A stretch of 64,000 nt of DNA, taken from assembly GCF_000981585.1 (NCBI RefSeq), contig NZ_LN831776.1, positions 4,323,187 to 4,387,186 on the forward strand. The letters are read 5' to 3'. Every line of letters starts with the position of its first letter. Position 1 is the stretch's first letter. This document shows positions 44,565-54,533 of this stretch, piece after piece. Position numbers and translations under genes: made by a program. The notes under the pieces were generated by a model that had not been told where the DNA came from, did no database searches, and saw only the letters and a program-made list of their open reading frames with translations. The DNA comes from Paenibacillus riograndensis SBR5 (GTDB lineage: Bacteria > Bacillota > Bacilli > Paenibacillales > Paenibacillaceae).

Positions 44565-44660
44565 CTTTTGAAATCCAGCCCTTTTTTTTATTATTTTTTG
44601 TTGAAAAACAGAAGTATAACGAATGAAACCCCTTACCTTGCCGAAAACTGGATCCTATCC

Positions 44661-44674
44661 GGGCAAGTCTGCCC
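44661..44674. promoter_or_regulatory. Possible activator-binding dyad upstream of the sigma-54 promoter
   Basis: GGGCA-AGTC-TGCCC lies about 100 bp upstream of the promoter, where sigma-54 activators usually bind. It is one of few clear dyads in the gap; the assignment is inference. Confidence 0.4.
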
Positions 44675-44771
44675 TTCACGTCTGAAATCCCTGGCTTCAA
44701 GCGGCACTGCAGCCACCCGAAACACCCTTTACCCCCGTTATTTGTCCCATTTATCCCATTGAAAGATAAAA

Positions 44772-44806
44772 TAAAAAACGCCTTCTTCATGGACAAAAAG
44801 GCGTCT
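44772..44806 (-). terminator. Terminator of the rpoN-activator transcript
   Basis: GACGCCTT / AGAAGGCGTT is followed by a T run on the minus strand, separating the regulator genes from the operon they control. Confidence 0.88.
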
Positions 44807-44813
44807 CCTATTT

Positions 44814-46877
44814 TCACGACAGCTCTCCCGCGCTTGATGTAGTTAAATGCCGGTATCCTTCCCCGGTCACCAGACATCCGGAGCGGCCCGCTTTAATCTC
44901 AATCCAGCCTTGATCCCTTAAGCGGTCGAGCCATTTGCGGATTTGGTTTTCAGTCATCACCACTCCCTGTGCTCTGAGAAGTGTGGTCAGATTGCGGCGG
45001 CCGGTAGGCTTGCCGTCCGCCTTGGCTTCCACAAGAGTGGTGAGCAGCAAGCGCCCGACGTCGATATCCAGACACTCCACCGGGAGCGGGCTTAGCGGGA
45101 GAAGTGGCGGCTCCACCTTGTTAACCTCCGCAACGGGTGGGCTGTTGGTCTCAAAAGGAAGATCCTCCACACTGAAATCCTCTCCATTCATAATAGCAAT
45201 GTATTCCACCGTGTTCTCCAGCTCGCGGATATTGCCCGGCCAGTCATGCGCAGCCAGTGCCACACTCAATTCAGGGGGCAGTTTCCGGGTGATTCCCCTA
45301 CGCGCCAGAAAGTAGCGGATCAATCTTGGAATATCCTCTTTGCGCTCGCGTAACGGAACAATCTCAATCTGAAGCACTTTTAGCCGATAATAGAGATCTT
45401 CCCGGAACCCTCCACTCTTCACCAGTTCGGCCAGATTGCGGTTGGTCGCTGCAATGACCCTCACATCCACCGGCAGAAGCCGGGTGCCGCCGACCTTCAG
45501 AATCTCCTTTTGCTGAATCACCCGCAGCAGCCTGGCCTGAAGATGCGGCGAGATATCGCCGATCTCATCCAGGAAGATCGTTCCTTTATGCGCCTGCTCG
45601 AACAATCCCGGCTTCCCGCCTTTGCGTGCTCCGGTGAACGCCCCTTCCTCATAGCCGAACAATTCACTTTCCAGCAAATTCTCCGGCAGCGCACTGCAAT
45701 TCACAGCAATAAATGCAAACGGCGAACGGTGTGAATAATCATGAATCGAATGGGCAAACAGCTCCTTTCCCGTACCGTTTTCGCCAAGAATAAGAACACT
45801 CAGGTCATTTTTAGCCATTTTCTTGGCCTTCTCAATGATGCGCTTCATGGGTTCCGCATCGGTCACAATATCCTCAAAAGTAAACCTGGAGGTGTGCCCT
45901 TTGTCCCGGAGCTGCTTCCGAAGTTTCAGTTCCAGCTCTTCGATTTTCCGGGCAATGTTGAAGATCAGCACACGTTCTTTGGCATTGCCGCGGCCGAGGA
46001 TAGCCATTTTGCTCAAAATCACATTTTGCTTGCGTATCGTCACCAGCCGGTCGCGGATCTCCCCCTCCTGCCATTCCAGCTCAATACCATGCCTGCTGAA
46101 CAGTTGTCCCACCTTCAGTCTGCTCCCGTCCCAGGCCTCGCCCAGAATCTCCTCGGCAGTCCGGTTAATAAAGGTCACCCGGCCGAGTTCATCGTAGGTC
46201 ACAACTCCGTCCTGAACCATATTCAGCGTCTCTTCAAACAAATTCTTGGTGTCGAGCATCTCCTGCATCGTGAATTGCAGCCCTTGGCTAGACGTCATAA
46301 TCTCACTGGCATACCGGTCAAGAATGCGGCGGGTTTTGGAATTCACAAGATTAAATCGGGTCAGAATCTCTACGATCGTGCCGATATCTATCACCCGTGG
46401 GCCAATGTCAATAATATGCTCCACACTAGCCGGGGCCAAATGGGCTTCCCCGGGTGTGATGGCTTGCAATACGCTTCCGTTCTCCAGCAAGCCGGGATAA
46501 CAGGGAACCAGGTCCACATGACGCAGCCCAAGCTCATATAAAAGAGATATAGTCTCAACCACAGAGTCACGCTCGTCATTCACAACCAAATACCGGTTCC
46601 CAGCCGGGAGATCCTTAATCTGTTCCCAGCCTTTCCTGGACAAGGTGCGCTTCATGATAAAGACATCGGTCTGCTTACGCAGAACAAACGGTGAATGTTT
46701 GATGAACAGAATGTGCGAGCTGATGATCACCAGATCTACTTCGGCTTCCCCCGTCCATCCGTTTACAGAAAAGGGATGGAAGCTCATATATTCTCCCAGC
46801 AGCGAAGTAAGCTGCCTGCACAGCAGCGTGCTGGTCGTTTCCGCTCCTGCGATCACTGCGATTGCTATTCGCACCAT
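44814..46877 (-). CDS. Sigma-54-dependent activator (PrpR_N-like, PAS, AAA+, winged helix)
   Basis: The protein is 687 aa. Residues about 1-180 resemble the PrpR N-terminal sensory domain (IAVIAGAETTSTLLCRQLTSLL). A PAS domain follows (about 210-310, MVQDGVVTYDELGRVTFINR). The AAA+ domain has Walker A GENGTGKE, the sigma-54 contact loop GAFTGA, Walker B TIFLDEIGD, and the RDLYYRL-type REDLYYRLKVL segment. The C-terminus lacks the usual Fis helix-turn-helix and instead has a winged-helix-like domain (MTENQIRKWLDRLRDQGWIEIKAGRSGC). It lies between rpoN and the operon it presumably activates. Confidence 0.93.
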   Translation of the reverse strand: MVRIAIAVIAGAETTSTLLCRQLTSLLGEYMSFHPFSVNGWTGEAEVDLVIISSHILFIKHSPFVLRKQTDVFIMKRTLSRKGWEQIKDLPAGNRYLVVNDERDSVVETISLLYELGLRHVDLVPCYPGLLENGSVLQAITPGEAHLAPASVEHIIDIGPRVIDIGTIVEILTRFNLVNSKTRRILDRYASEIMTSSQGLQFTMQEMLDTKNLFEETLNMVQDGVVTYDELGRVTFINRTAEEILGEAWDGSRLKVGQLFSRHGIELEWQEGEIRDRLVTIRKQNVILSKMAILGRGNAKERVLIFNIARKIEELELKLRKQLRDKGHTSRFTFEDIVTDAEPMKRIIEKAKKMAKNDLSVLILGENGTGKELFAHSIHDYSHRSPFAFIAVNCSALPENLLESELFGYEEGAFTGARKGGKPGLFEQAHKGTIFLDEIGDISPHLQARLLRVIQQKEILKVGGTRLLPVDVRVIAATNRNLAELVKSGGFREDLYYRLKVLQIEIVPLRERKEDIPRLIRYFLARRGITRKLPPELSVALAAHDWPGNIRELENTVEYIAIMNGEDFSVEDLPFETNSPPVAEVNKVEPPLLPLSPLPVECLDIDVGRLLLTTLVEAKADGKPTGRRNLTTLLRAQGVVMTENQIRKWLDRLRDQGWIEIKAGRSGCLVTGEGYRHLTTSSAGELS

Positions 46878-46890
46878 CTTCCCAGCTCCT

Positions 46891-48219
46891 TTACTGTCGG
46901 CTGCGGCGAAGCGCTGCGCTTGACAGCCCCAGCTCTTCCCGGTATTTGGCTACCGTGCGACGGGCAACCGTCAACCCTTCTTCGGCAAGCTGCTCTGACA
47001 GGCGCTGGTCGGAGAGCGGCTTACCAGGGTCTTCCTCCCGGATCAGTTCACGGATTCTGGATTGGATATAAGGGACGGAGGAGACTTCGCCACCGGCGCT
47101 GTTAACGGCGGAGCACAGCAGGTCCTTTAATTCATAGAGCCCGCCGGGAGTCTGCACATACTTGCCGTTAACCGCCCGGCTGACGGTTGATTCATGAAGT
47201 CCGATGCAATCCGAGACCATTCGCAGGGTCAATGGTTTGAGCGAGGCTTTGCCTTTGACCACAAAATCGAATTGGTGCTCCAGCATCGCCCGCCCCACCA
47301 GCAGCAGCGTCTTCTTGCGCTCCTCGATACATTTCACAAGCCACTTGGCAGAGCGGTGGTACCCTTTGAGAAATTGCAGCTCCGGGCTTGTCCTGGACAT
47401 TGAGTTCATCATTCCATCGTAATAACGGTTAATCGTCACAGCCGGCAAGGCACTCTCATTGCAAAATATCTCGTACCCCCTCAGCCCGCTACGAATGTAT
47501 AAGTCCGGGATCACATAGCTGTCAGTCCCTCCCCCGTAACAAGCTCCGGGATAAGGATTCAGACTTTGAATGGTCCGGTATGCACAGGCGATCTCCTCAT
47601 TCGTGACAAACAGCCGGGCCGCTGCATTCTTCAACTTCCTGGCGGCCAGGACCTCCAGGTATCCGGCTGCCAGCGCTTCAGCCAGCGGCTGGCGCGGCAC
47701 CATCCTCCGAAGCTGCAGTAGTAGGCATTCCGATAGAGTAGCCGCCCCCACACCGGCAGGCTCAAATCCCTGTACCACATCAAGCGCCTCCCGGAGCACT
47801 GCTCCGGCAAGACCCCGTTCCGCTTCCAGCTCCTCTAAGGGAAGCTCCAGATACCCCCGGTCATTAATGTTGCCAATCAGATATCGGGCCGCTGCAATTA
47901 CCGACTCCGGCAGACCGGAGAGACAATTGAGCTGCTCAAGCAGGACTTCCTCAAGCGTGTCCTGCCTGACAGCCTTGAGCTCGCCGGAGAATGGATTACC
48001 CTTGGCTGCCCATGACGTTGTTTCAAAAGCGTTCTCCAGCCCTTCGGGCTGTTCGAGCGATTCAAGGCGTTCAAGCATCGGATTTTCTTCACACTGCCGC
48101 TCGAGATATGTGGATAAATCGGTGATGGACAGCTGCAGAATCTCCAGACCTTGCCGCATTTCTCTGCTTAAGGACATCTGTTGCGATTGGGATTGCATCA
48201 GCCTTAACTTTACTGCCAT
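46891..48219 (-). CDS. rpoN: RNA polymerase sigma-54 factor (RpoN/SigL)
   Basis: The protein is 442 aa. The activator-interacting N-terminus is Q/L-rich (QSQSQQMSLSREMRQGLEILQLS), the core-binding domain follows, and the C-terminal RpoN box reads ARRTVAKYREELG (slightly changed from ARRTVTKYRE). It binds -24/-12 promoters and needs an AAA+ activator. The activator gene follows after 13 bp on the same strand, and the target operon lies next. This is an unusual, self-contained arrangement. The gene may also serve the rest of the genome. Confidence 0.96.
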   Translation of the reverse strand: MAVKLRLMQSQSQQMSLSREMRQGLEILQLSITDLSTYLERQCEENPMLERLESLEQPEGLENAFETTSWAAKGNPFSGELKAVRQDTLEEVLLEQLNCLSGLPESVIAAARYLIGNINDRGYLELPLEELEAERGLAGAVLREALDVVQGFEPAGVGAATLSECLLLQLRRMVPRQPLAEALAAGYLEVLAARKLKNAAARLFVTNEEIACAYRTIQSLNPYPGACYGGGTDSYVIPDLYIRSGLRGYEIFCNESALPAVTINRYYDGMMNSMSRTSPELQFLKGYHRSAKWLVKCIEERKKTLLLVGRAMLEHQFDFVVKGKASLKPLTLRMVSDCIGLHESTVSRAVNGKYVQTPGGLYELKDLLCSAVNSAGGEVSSVPYIQSRIRELIREEDPGKPLSDQRLSEQLAEEGLTVARRTVAKYREELGLSSAALRRSRQ

Positions 48220-48355
48220 TTCGCTTCCCCTCCTTTAACCAGCAAACAAGCAACATTAAGTGTAACTTTATGTGACTTATTATTAATAAAATTAAGGGAA
48301 TCGTCGATAACTGTCAATAAAAAAACATTATTAATGTTATAATATATGACATATA

Positions 48356-50089
48356 CTATATTTTAAATTTAGATGTCAATGCCTCCAGCTCACTAGACAT
48401 CCGGCTTAAATGTTCAGCTGACTCGGAGATGTCGTTAAGCGAAGCTAGCTGATACGTCGAGGATTTACTCAGTTCAGCAGCACCTACTGCCGAAGCACGG
48501 GCAATAGATGACAACTCATGCACCGAAGCCGAGACCTCTTCCGAACTGGCCGACATCTGCTCAGTAACCGAAGACATATCCTCTGTCTGCGCCGAGACAC
48601 TGCGGATAACCTCTGTAATACGCCTAAAAACTTCATCCGTCTGCTTCGACAATTCCATACCAGCTCCTACTTCCAGCAATCCTGCCTGCATCAGCTCTGC
48701 GGATTGACGCGTATCCCTGTGAATGTTCTCGATGATGCCTGAAATCCGGTACGCCGCTTGTCCCGACTGGTCAGCCAGCTTACGCACTTCTTCAGCCACA
48801 ACCGCAAACCCCCTGCCTGCATCCCCTGCCCTCGCCGCTTCAATCGCCGCATTCAATGCCAGCAGATTGGTCTGGGAAGCCAGCCCCGTAATCAATTCCG
48901 CAATGCCAATAATTTCGCTGGAGCTGGATTCAAGCACTTTTATTTTCTCGGCAGACAGGTTGACAGATTCGCTGATCGCCGACATCTGATCGACAATTTT
49001 CCGAATAGCAGCTCCGCCCGCCTCTGCTTCGCGGTCCATGTCGGCAGCAGCTTCGGAAACTCTGTACGCGGTTTCTGCAATGCTCTGAATTCCCTTCGAC
49101 ATCTCTTCCATCACCCGGGCACTTTCGGAAGCCGAATGCTCCTGGGCCGCAGCTCCGCTGCTTACCCGTTCTACCGCAGCTCCCACAATCTTGTGCTCAT
49201 CCACATTACGCGCTACCGTGTCGGCCATTTCCTGAGAGGAAGCCGCTGCCTGCACTGCTTTATCTTTGACACCCGAGATCATGTTCCGCAGCTCTGCGGC
49301 CATCTTCGTGAATTTTCGGTTCAACTCTCCAAAGTCATCGGACCGTTCTGTGCTCAAACGGACATGCAGATTGCCGGAGCTCACCTCATCAATCGCCTTG
49401 AACAATTCTTTAACGGGAGCAAGCGTCCACCGGGTCAGCCAATACTGAACGGCCAGCATAATGACAAGAGAAATCAACAGCACTATAAGTGAGCGCATCC
49501 ACACTTTTTGGATATTTTCACTAAGCAGGCTGGCAGTCACATCCATCCCCATAACGGCGATTACCCGGCCGCTGTTATCCAATACAGGTTCCATCACACT
49601 AATCCAGGTCCCGAAATCGTCGGTATACGCATCCGTTATGACCGGCTGTCTGGTTGCGACTGCTTGCTCAAGCGCCTGCAGCGTCTTCGGCGGGTTCTCA
49701 TAGATATCTCCTGCTTTAAGCCCTTGTTCCACCAGATGGGTAGGCATAGCGACAATCAGGTTCTTGCCGTCCTTAATCTCCGGAGCGAATACATACACTT
49801 GTGCCACATTCTTATTGGCATCCGACACTGCATCAAGCTTAGCCATAATCCTCTTCACTTCAGGCGAGTTATTGTCAGGAGCAGCTGCCGCCCCCGCCAC
49901 ATCTGTCTTATCGAGCGTCCCAAGCGCCATTGCAGCCACTCCCAGCGACTGATTATTCAGATTCTCCAAGGCCAGCCTGCGCTGAATCTCAACCCCGGCA
50001 AATGAAATCACAAACCCGATAATGAGAATACTGGCAAAAGCGACAAGTAAATTCCTGGCAAAAAATGAAAGACGAATATTACGTTTCAT
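48356..50089 (-). CDS. Methyl-accepting chemotaxis protein
   Basis: The protein is 577 aa. Transmembrane segment 1 is at about 14-33 and segment 2 at about 205-227. The external Cache-like sensor between them contains [22 protein letters not shown] and [29 protein letters not shown] ([24 protein letters not shown]) is followed by a long coiled coil with the conserved signalling hairpin [38 protein letters not shown]. The ligand is unknown. It sits alone and is not coupled with che genes in this window. Confidence 0.95.
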   Translation of the reverse strand: MKRNIRLSFFARNLLVAFASILIIGFVISFAGVEIQRRLALENLNNQSLGVAAMALGTLDKTDVAGAAAAPDNNSPEVKRIMAKLDAVSDANKNVAQVYVFAPEIKDGKNLIVAMPTHLVEQGLKAGDIYENPPKTLQALEQAVATRQPVITDAYTDDFGTWISVMEPVLDNSGRVIAVMGMDVTASLLSENIQKVWMRSLIVLLISLVIMLAVQYWLTRWTLAPVKELFKAIDEVSSGNLHVRLSTERSDDFGELNRKFTKMAAELRNMISGVKDKAVQAAASSQEMADTVARNVDEHKIVGAAVERVSSGAAAQEHSASESARVMEEMSKGIQSIAETAYRVSEAAADMDREAEAGGAAIRKIVDQMSAISESVNLSAEKIKVLESSSSEIIGIAELITGLASQTNLLALNAAIEAARAGDAGRGFAVVAEEVRKLADQSGQAAYRISGIIENIHRDTRQSAELMQAGLLEVGAGMELSKQTDEVFRRITEVIRSVSAQTEDMSSVTEQMSASSEEVSASVHELSSIARASAVGAAELSKSSTYQLASLNDISESAEHLSRMSSELEALTSKFKI

Positions 50090-50182
50090 AGTAATCCCTT
50101 CCTTTTCATGTCATATTATATGATATTGTATGAATTTACATATACATCGGCAGGAATAATTCAATTTTTAATGTTATTTTTG

Positions 50183-50220
50183 CAAAAAAAAGAAAAGGCC
50201 CGAAGAAATTCGGTCCTTTT
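50183..50220 (-). terminator. Terminator of the YCF48-like lipoprotein gene
   Basis: AAAAGGACCGAA / TTCGGGCCTTTT is followed by a long T run on the minus strand. Confidence 0.9.
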
Positions 50221-50369
50221 CATAGGCTTCTTATCTTTTCTCAACAGCCATACTTTTAGAATGCCGTTCAATATTTACGCAACAGCGTTACTCCCTTTAT
50301 CTGCTCAGTATTGTCAATCCAAGTAGAAGCGGCTACGTCATCCTTAAAGGGACGGTATCCGTTTCAGGT

Positions 50370-51659
50370 TTACATCACCCGCCAGCTTACTCCACCGTTA
50401 GTGGTCTGCAGCAGAATCGACTTGCGGTCTTCTTTTTTCTCGATCAGCAGCCAGCCTACTTCACCGGATATGAATTGCAGCTTCACAATTTCCGGATAAT
50501 CCACAAGTTTGGATCGCAGCACACTGCTGGCCGGAAGCGCCGTCCAGGTCTTGCCCTGGTTGGTAGTCTTATATAACACATCCTGCTTAAGGGCCCAGCC
50601 CACTTGGGAGTTCAAGAAGGTTGGGGGAATATGGCGGTTGATCCCCGTCAGGGGTCCCAGCCCGAAGGATACAAATTTCCAGTTCTCTCCCCCATTGGCC
50701 GTGAAATAACCATTATAGGTGATACTGCCTTCTTTGTCTTTTTGGCATCCAACGGACATCCAGCCGTTCAAACTGCCTTTATCAAAAAAATCAGGCTCCC
50801 CAGTAATCACCTTGTCACAATCCCTTAATTGATCATTCACAAGAAACTCCGGACCCGGATTCCAGGTAGCCGCTCCGTCCTTGGTCATATAGATCTTGGG
50901 CAGTGCCCCGGTCTGCATAGTCACAAAGCCATGGCTAATGTCCTTGAATATCATCCCTGTAATGACACCCGATATCGGGATCGTATTATTCGGCAAATTC
51001 GGATTATATTGTTCATTTTGCATCACCAGGCTCCATGTAGCGCCGCCGTCGCTTGTTGCATACAGCGCTTTGCTCTCTTTGGTAGCTTTGGCATCCCAGG
51101 AAGTCATCAGCCAGCCATCCTCAGGGGAGTTGAAATAGATGGAAGAAATAGCGTTCGCATCAGGAAAAGAAGAGACCTTCCAGCTGCTTCCTCCATCTGT
51201 TGTACGCAATACCACTGTTTCTGTAAGCCCTGAGGCGCTGCGGATAATCCAGCCATTGCTGGGATCGGTGAACAATATGTCTTTTCCATAGACAGGGTTG
51301 GATAAAAATTGAACATTTGCTGACGGGGAAATATTGCTCCACGTTTCGCCGTTATCCTTGGTCATGTAGATCCGCAGTTCATTTTTGGTCACGCCCCAAG
51401 CCAGCCCCATGGAATCATTTAACAGTCTGAAATCTGTAAGCCGGGTCTGAATCTGATATTTCGCGGTTTTCTCGTTGTTAACATTCTTGGCGTCCGGTGT
51501 AATCAACGTAATGGTCTGCCCCTCTTCCGGCGCTTCCGTCGGCTGCGGGGGCTGGGAAGGCTCCGGAGGAGAAGAAGAGCAGGCCGAGAGTATAAGCAGG
51601 CTCAAGAAAACCGTGAATATAGCCCCCAGAACCCTGAACCCCGTAAGTTTATATGACAA
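50370..51659 (-). CDS. Secreted lipoprotein with YCF48/BNR-type beta-propeller repeats
   Basis: The protein is 429 aa from TTG 51659, which has AGGAG 6 nt upstream; the ATG at 51680 lacks a site. The signal peptide ends at the lipobox LSAC, cysteine 27, followed by a Pro/Glu-rich linker (PPEPSQPPQPTEAPEEG). The rest contains repeated W-x-x and TTDGGSSW/TSDGGATW/TKDGAATWNP/TTNQGKTWTAL units, the hallmark of YCF48/sialidase-like (BNR) propellers. The function is unknown; such proteins often bind surface polymers. It follows the APC permease gene with a 24-bp gap and may be co-transcribed. Confidence 0.85.
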   Translation of the reverse strand: MSYKLTGFRVLGAIFTVFLSLLILSACSSSPPEPSQPPQPTEAPEEGQTITLITPDAKNVNNEKTAKYQIQTRLTDFRLLNDSMGLAWGVTKNELRIYMTKDNGETWSNISPSANVQFLSNPVYGKDILFTDPSNGWIIRSASGLTETVVLRTTDGGSSWKVSSFPDANAISSIYFNSPEDGWLMTSWDAKATKESKALYATSDGGATWSLVMQNEQYNPNLPNNTIPISGVITGMIFKDISHGFVTMQTGALPKIYMTKDGAATWNPGPEFLVNDQLRDCDKVITGEPDFFDKGSLNGWMSVGCQKDKEGSITYNGYFTANGGENWKFVSFGLGPLTGINRHIPPTFLNSQVGWALKQDVLYKTTNQGKTWTALPASSVLRSKLVDYPEIVKLQFISGEVGWLLIEKKEDRKSILLQTTNGGVSWRVM

Positions 51660-51683
51660 AGCTCTCTCCTCTTCCTTCATTAA

Positions 51684-53069
51684 TTATTGGTTATTATTCA
51701 GCTTGCTGTGCTTGTAGCCATATAACCCGTAAATGAGCAAACCGATGGCCAGCCAGATCAGGAAGCCAATCCAAGTCTCTCTCCCCAGATTATACATCAA
51801 ATAGCCGCAGGCCGCCGCACTCAGCAAGGGCACAACCGGAACCCATGGCACTGTGAAGCCCCGCTTCAGATTCGGATGGGTATACCGGAGAAGGATAACA
51901 CCGAGCGAAACGACAAGAAAGGCGAACAGTGTGCCGATACTGGTCAGGTTGGCCAGACGGTCCAGCGGGACAAAGCCGGTGAGCACGGCAATAATACCGC
52001 CTACCAGCCACGTGCTGCGTACAGGGGTATGCGTCTTCCTGCTGACCTTGGACCAGGCTTCCGGCAAAAGCCCGTCCCGTGATATTGCGAACAAGAGCCG
52101 TGTCTGCCCAAACAGCAAAACGAGCAGAACCGTAGTCATTCCAGCAATGGCACCTACGGAGATCAGCCCGGCGACCATATTCTGATCCACAAAACGGAGC
52201 GCAAAGGAAACCGGATCACTGACATTCAGGCTCTGGTAAGGAACGATCCCGGTAAGTACCAGCGATACGACGATATAGAGCACCGTACAGATGGCAAGGG
52301 AGGAAATAATCCCGATCGGCAGATCACGCTGTGGGCGCTTGACTTCTTCTGCTGCAGTAGACAGGGCATCAAATCCGATATAGGCAAAAAATACAGTAGC
52401 CGCCCCATTAACTACACCATGAAACCCGAAGGGCATAAAAGGTGTCCAATTCTCCGGTTTCACATAAAAAAAGCCAGTGACAATAAAGAGAATGACGACC
52501 GACAGCTTGATTACAACCATAATGGCATTAAAACGGGCCGTTTCCTTGACCCCCCTGGTCAGCAAGTAGGAAATCAGCAAAATGATGATAATCGCGGGGA
52601 GGTTGATAAACGTTCCTTTGTCCGCATTATACGCCCCGGAGAGTGCTGTGGGCAAATGCAAGCCAAAGCCTTCGAGCAGACCCTGGAAATAACCAGACCA
52701 CCCGCTGCTCACTGCAGCTGCAGCCACCCCGTATTCCAGCACGAGATCCCAGCCCAGAATCCAGGCTAACAATTCGCCAAAAGCCACATAGCTGTAAGCA
52801 TACGCACTGCCGGACACCGGTAGTGTGGAAGCAAATTCGGAATAGCAGAGCGCCGACAGCACACAGGCTATACCGGCCAGCACAAAAGAGAGCACCAGCG
52901 CTGGTCCTGCATGCTCTGCCGCTGCTACTCCCGTCATTACAAATATACCGGTACCGATGATCGCGCCCACACCAAGCATGGTCAGATCCAGTGCACCAAG
53001 TGTCTTGCTTAGCTTCTCGCCTCCGGCGCTTACTGGAGCGGTCAAAGGTTTTTTGCGGAATAAATCCAT
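51684..53069 (-). CDS. Cationic amino acid transporter-like APC permease (YfnA type)
   Basis: The protein is 461 aa with about twelve helices. The start LSKTLGALDLTMLGVGAIIGTGIFVMTGVAAAEHAGPA and GYxxFDALSTAAEEVKRPQRDLP (seen as YIGFDALSTAAEEVKRPQRDLPIGI) are typical of the CAT/YfnA branch. It imports amino acids by proton symport in known members; the substrate here is not known. It is divergent from ldh (about 260 bp apart). Confidence 0.9.
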   Translation of the reverse strand: MDLFRKKPLTAPVSAGGEKLSKTLGALDLTMLGVGAIIGTGIFVMTGVAAAEHAGPALVLSFVLAGIACVLSALCYSEFASTLPVSGSAYAYSYVAFGELLAWILGWDLVLEYGVAAAAVSSGWSGYFQGLLEGFGLHLPTALSGAYNADKGTFINLPAIIIILLISYLLTRGVKETARFNAIMVVIKLSVVILFIVTGFFYVKPENWTPFMPFGFHGVVNGAATVFFAYIGFDALSTAAEEVKRPQRDLPIGIISSLAICTVLYIVVSLVLTGIVPYQSLNVSDPVSFALRFVDQNMVAGLISVGAIAGMTTVLLVLLFGQTRLLFAISRDGLLPEAWSKVSRKTHTPVRSTWLVGGIIAVLTGFVPLDRLANLTSIGTLFAFLVVSLGVILLRYTHPNLKRGFTVPWVPVVPLLSAAACGYLMYNLGRETWIGFLIWLAIGLLIYGLYGYKHSKLNNNQ

Positions 53070-53248
53070 TCGTAAATTCTCCCCTGTCTTCTAAATAAAT
53101 AGATAATGCTATTGAGAAGCGGCCGGCCTTTTAGGACCCCGCACCGATAATTACAAGAAACTTGGAAATACTAAACAATACTTGCTCCCTTCTTCCAAAA
53201 TCCTTGTTAACTTGCCCAGTTTCGGGTAATGGATTAAAAGCAGACCGC

Positions 53249-53277
53249 TTGAAAACACTAACCTTAGCGATTATGAT
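53249..53277 (+). promoter_or_regulatory. SigA promoter of ldh
   Basis: TTGAAA (53249-53254) and TATGAT (53272-53277) are separated by 17 bp, about 50 bp upstream of the start codon at 53327. Confidence 0.75.
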
Positions 53278-53326
53278 GGATAAGATTGGACACAAAAACT
53301 TCAATAACTCAGGAGGAGATGTAGCA

Positions 53327-54253
53327 ATGGCCCCCCCATTCAAACCAAATCGTGTCGTAGTGATCGGCACAGGTGCTGTCGGTACGACAACTGCCTATAC
53401 TTTGCTGCTGCGCAGACGCATGCAGGAACTGGTACTTATTGACGTCAATCATCAGAAAGCACTTGGTGAAGCACTTGATATGAATCATGGCATGCCTTTT
53501 GTCGGTGGTGTGAAGCTCTGGGCAGGAACCTATGAAGATTGCCGCGAAGCAGATATTATCATTGTGACCGCTGGCGCCTCCCAGAAACCGGGCGAAACCC
53601 GGATTGATCTGCTCCGTAAAAACATTTCCATTTTTAAAGACATCATCCAAAAAATCACGAAATACAACCATCACGCGATCCTCCTGATCGCTACCAATCC
53701 GGTGGACATTCTGGCTTATGCCACCTTGAAGATCAGCGGTTTCGACCGCAGACGTGTCATCGGCTCGGGTACAGTGCTTGACAGCGCCAGATTCCGCTAC
53801 CTGATCGGTCTCCACAAAGAAATCGACCCGCGCAGCATTCACGGTCAGATTATAGGCGAGCACGGAGATTCCGAGCTTCCGGTATGGAGTCTCGCCAACG
53901 TTGCCGGAATCGATCTTGGCTTTGACGATGCGGAACGTAAGGAAATCTTCGAGGATACCAAAAATGCCGCTTACGAAATCATTGATGCCAAAGGTTCAAC
54001 CTCCTATGCGATCGCACTTGCACTGGACCGGATCGTGGTTTCCATTCTGCATAATGAAGGCGCCGTGCTGAACGTCTCTACTCTGCTGAACAACTATAAT
54101 GGAGTATCCGATGTATTCCTGGGTGCCCCATGCGTGGTTGACCGTTCCGGTGTCCGTGAAGTGCTGGATCTTCCGCTGAGTGAAGATGAGAAAACCCTGT
54201 TCCAGAAATCGGCTGAGAAGCTGAAGAGTGAAATCTCTAAGCTGGAGCTGTAG
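53327..54253 (+). CDS. ldh: L-lactate dehydrogenase
   Basis: The protein is 308 aa from ATG 53327, with AGGAGGAG at 53311-53318; the frame is open back to 53162 but without a site. NAD-binding GTGAVGTTTAY, the substrate arginine in RIDLLRKNISIFK, TNPVDILAY, and the catalytic histidine in GEHGDSELPVWS are all visible. It reduces pyruvate to L-lactate with NADH. It is monocistronic with its own promoter and terminator. Malate dehydrogenase is less likely because of the overall motif set. Confidence 0.95.
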   Translation: MAPPFKPNRVVVIGTGAVGTTTAYTLLLRRRMQELVLIDVNHQKALGEALDMNHGMPFVGGVKLWAGTYEDCREADIIIVTAGASQKPGETRIDLLRKNISIFKDIIQKITKYNHHAILLIATNPVDILAYATLKISGFDRRRVIGSGTVLDSARFRYLIGLHKEIDPRSIHGQIIGEHGDSELPVWSLANVAGIDLGFDDAERKEIFEDTKNAAYEIIDAKGSTSYAIALALDRIVVSILHNEGAVLNVSTLLNNYNGVSDVFLGAPCVVDRSGVREVLDLPLSEDEKTLFQKSAEKLKSEISKLEL

Positions 54254-54273
54254 GACAAGCTCAGCAAGAACAG

Positions 54274-54315
54274 AGACTGTCTCCCCCTCATATCGAGGGA
54301 GGGATAGTCTTTTTG
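54274..54315 (+). terminator. Terminator of ldh
   Basis: The stem AGACTGTCTCCCCCTC / GAGGGAGGGATAGTCT is followed by TTTTT. Confidence 0.88.
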
Positions 54316-54533
54316 CCGTACTTCTGAAAAGTGGCAAACAAAGAAAACGCCCTTCAAGTTATGGAGAATAACCCCCATACTGAAAGGACGGAGCTTCTGA
54401 ACTCAACAAATATAACATGAATCGTCATGTCTGCCAATGAAATAGGTCCTTGCCCCGTTACAGCTTTCCGGCTTTATGCTGTCCCCGCATTAAAGGTCCC
54501 ACTGAACGGTCTACCGTATATAAAATGCAATAA

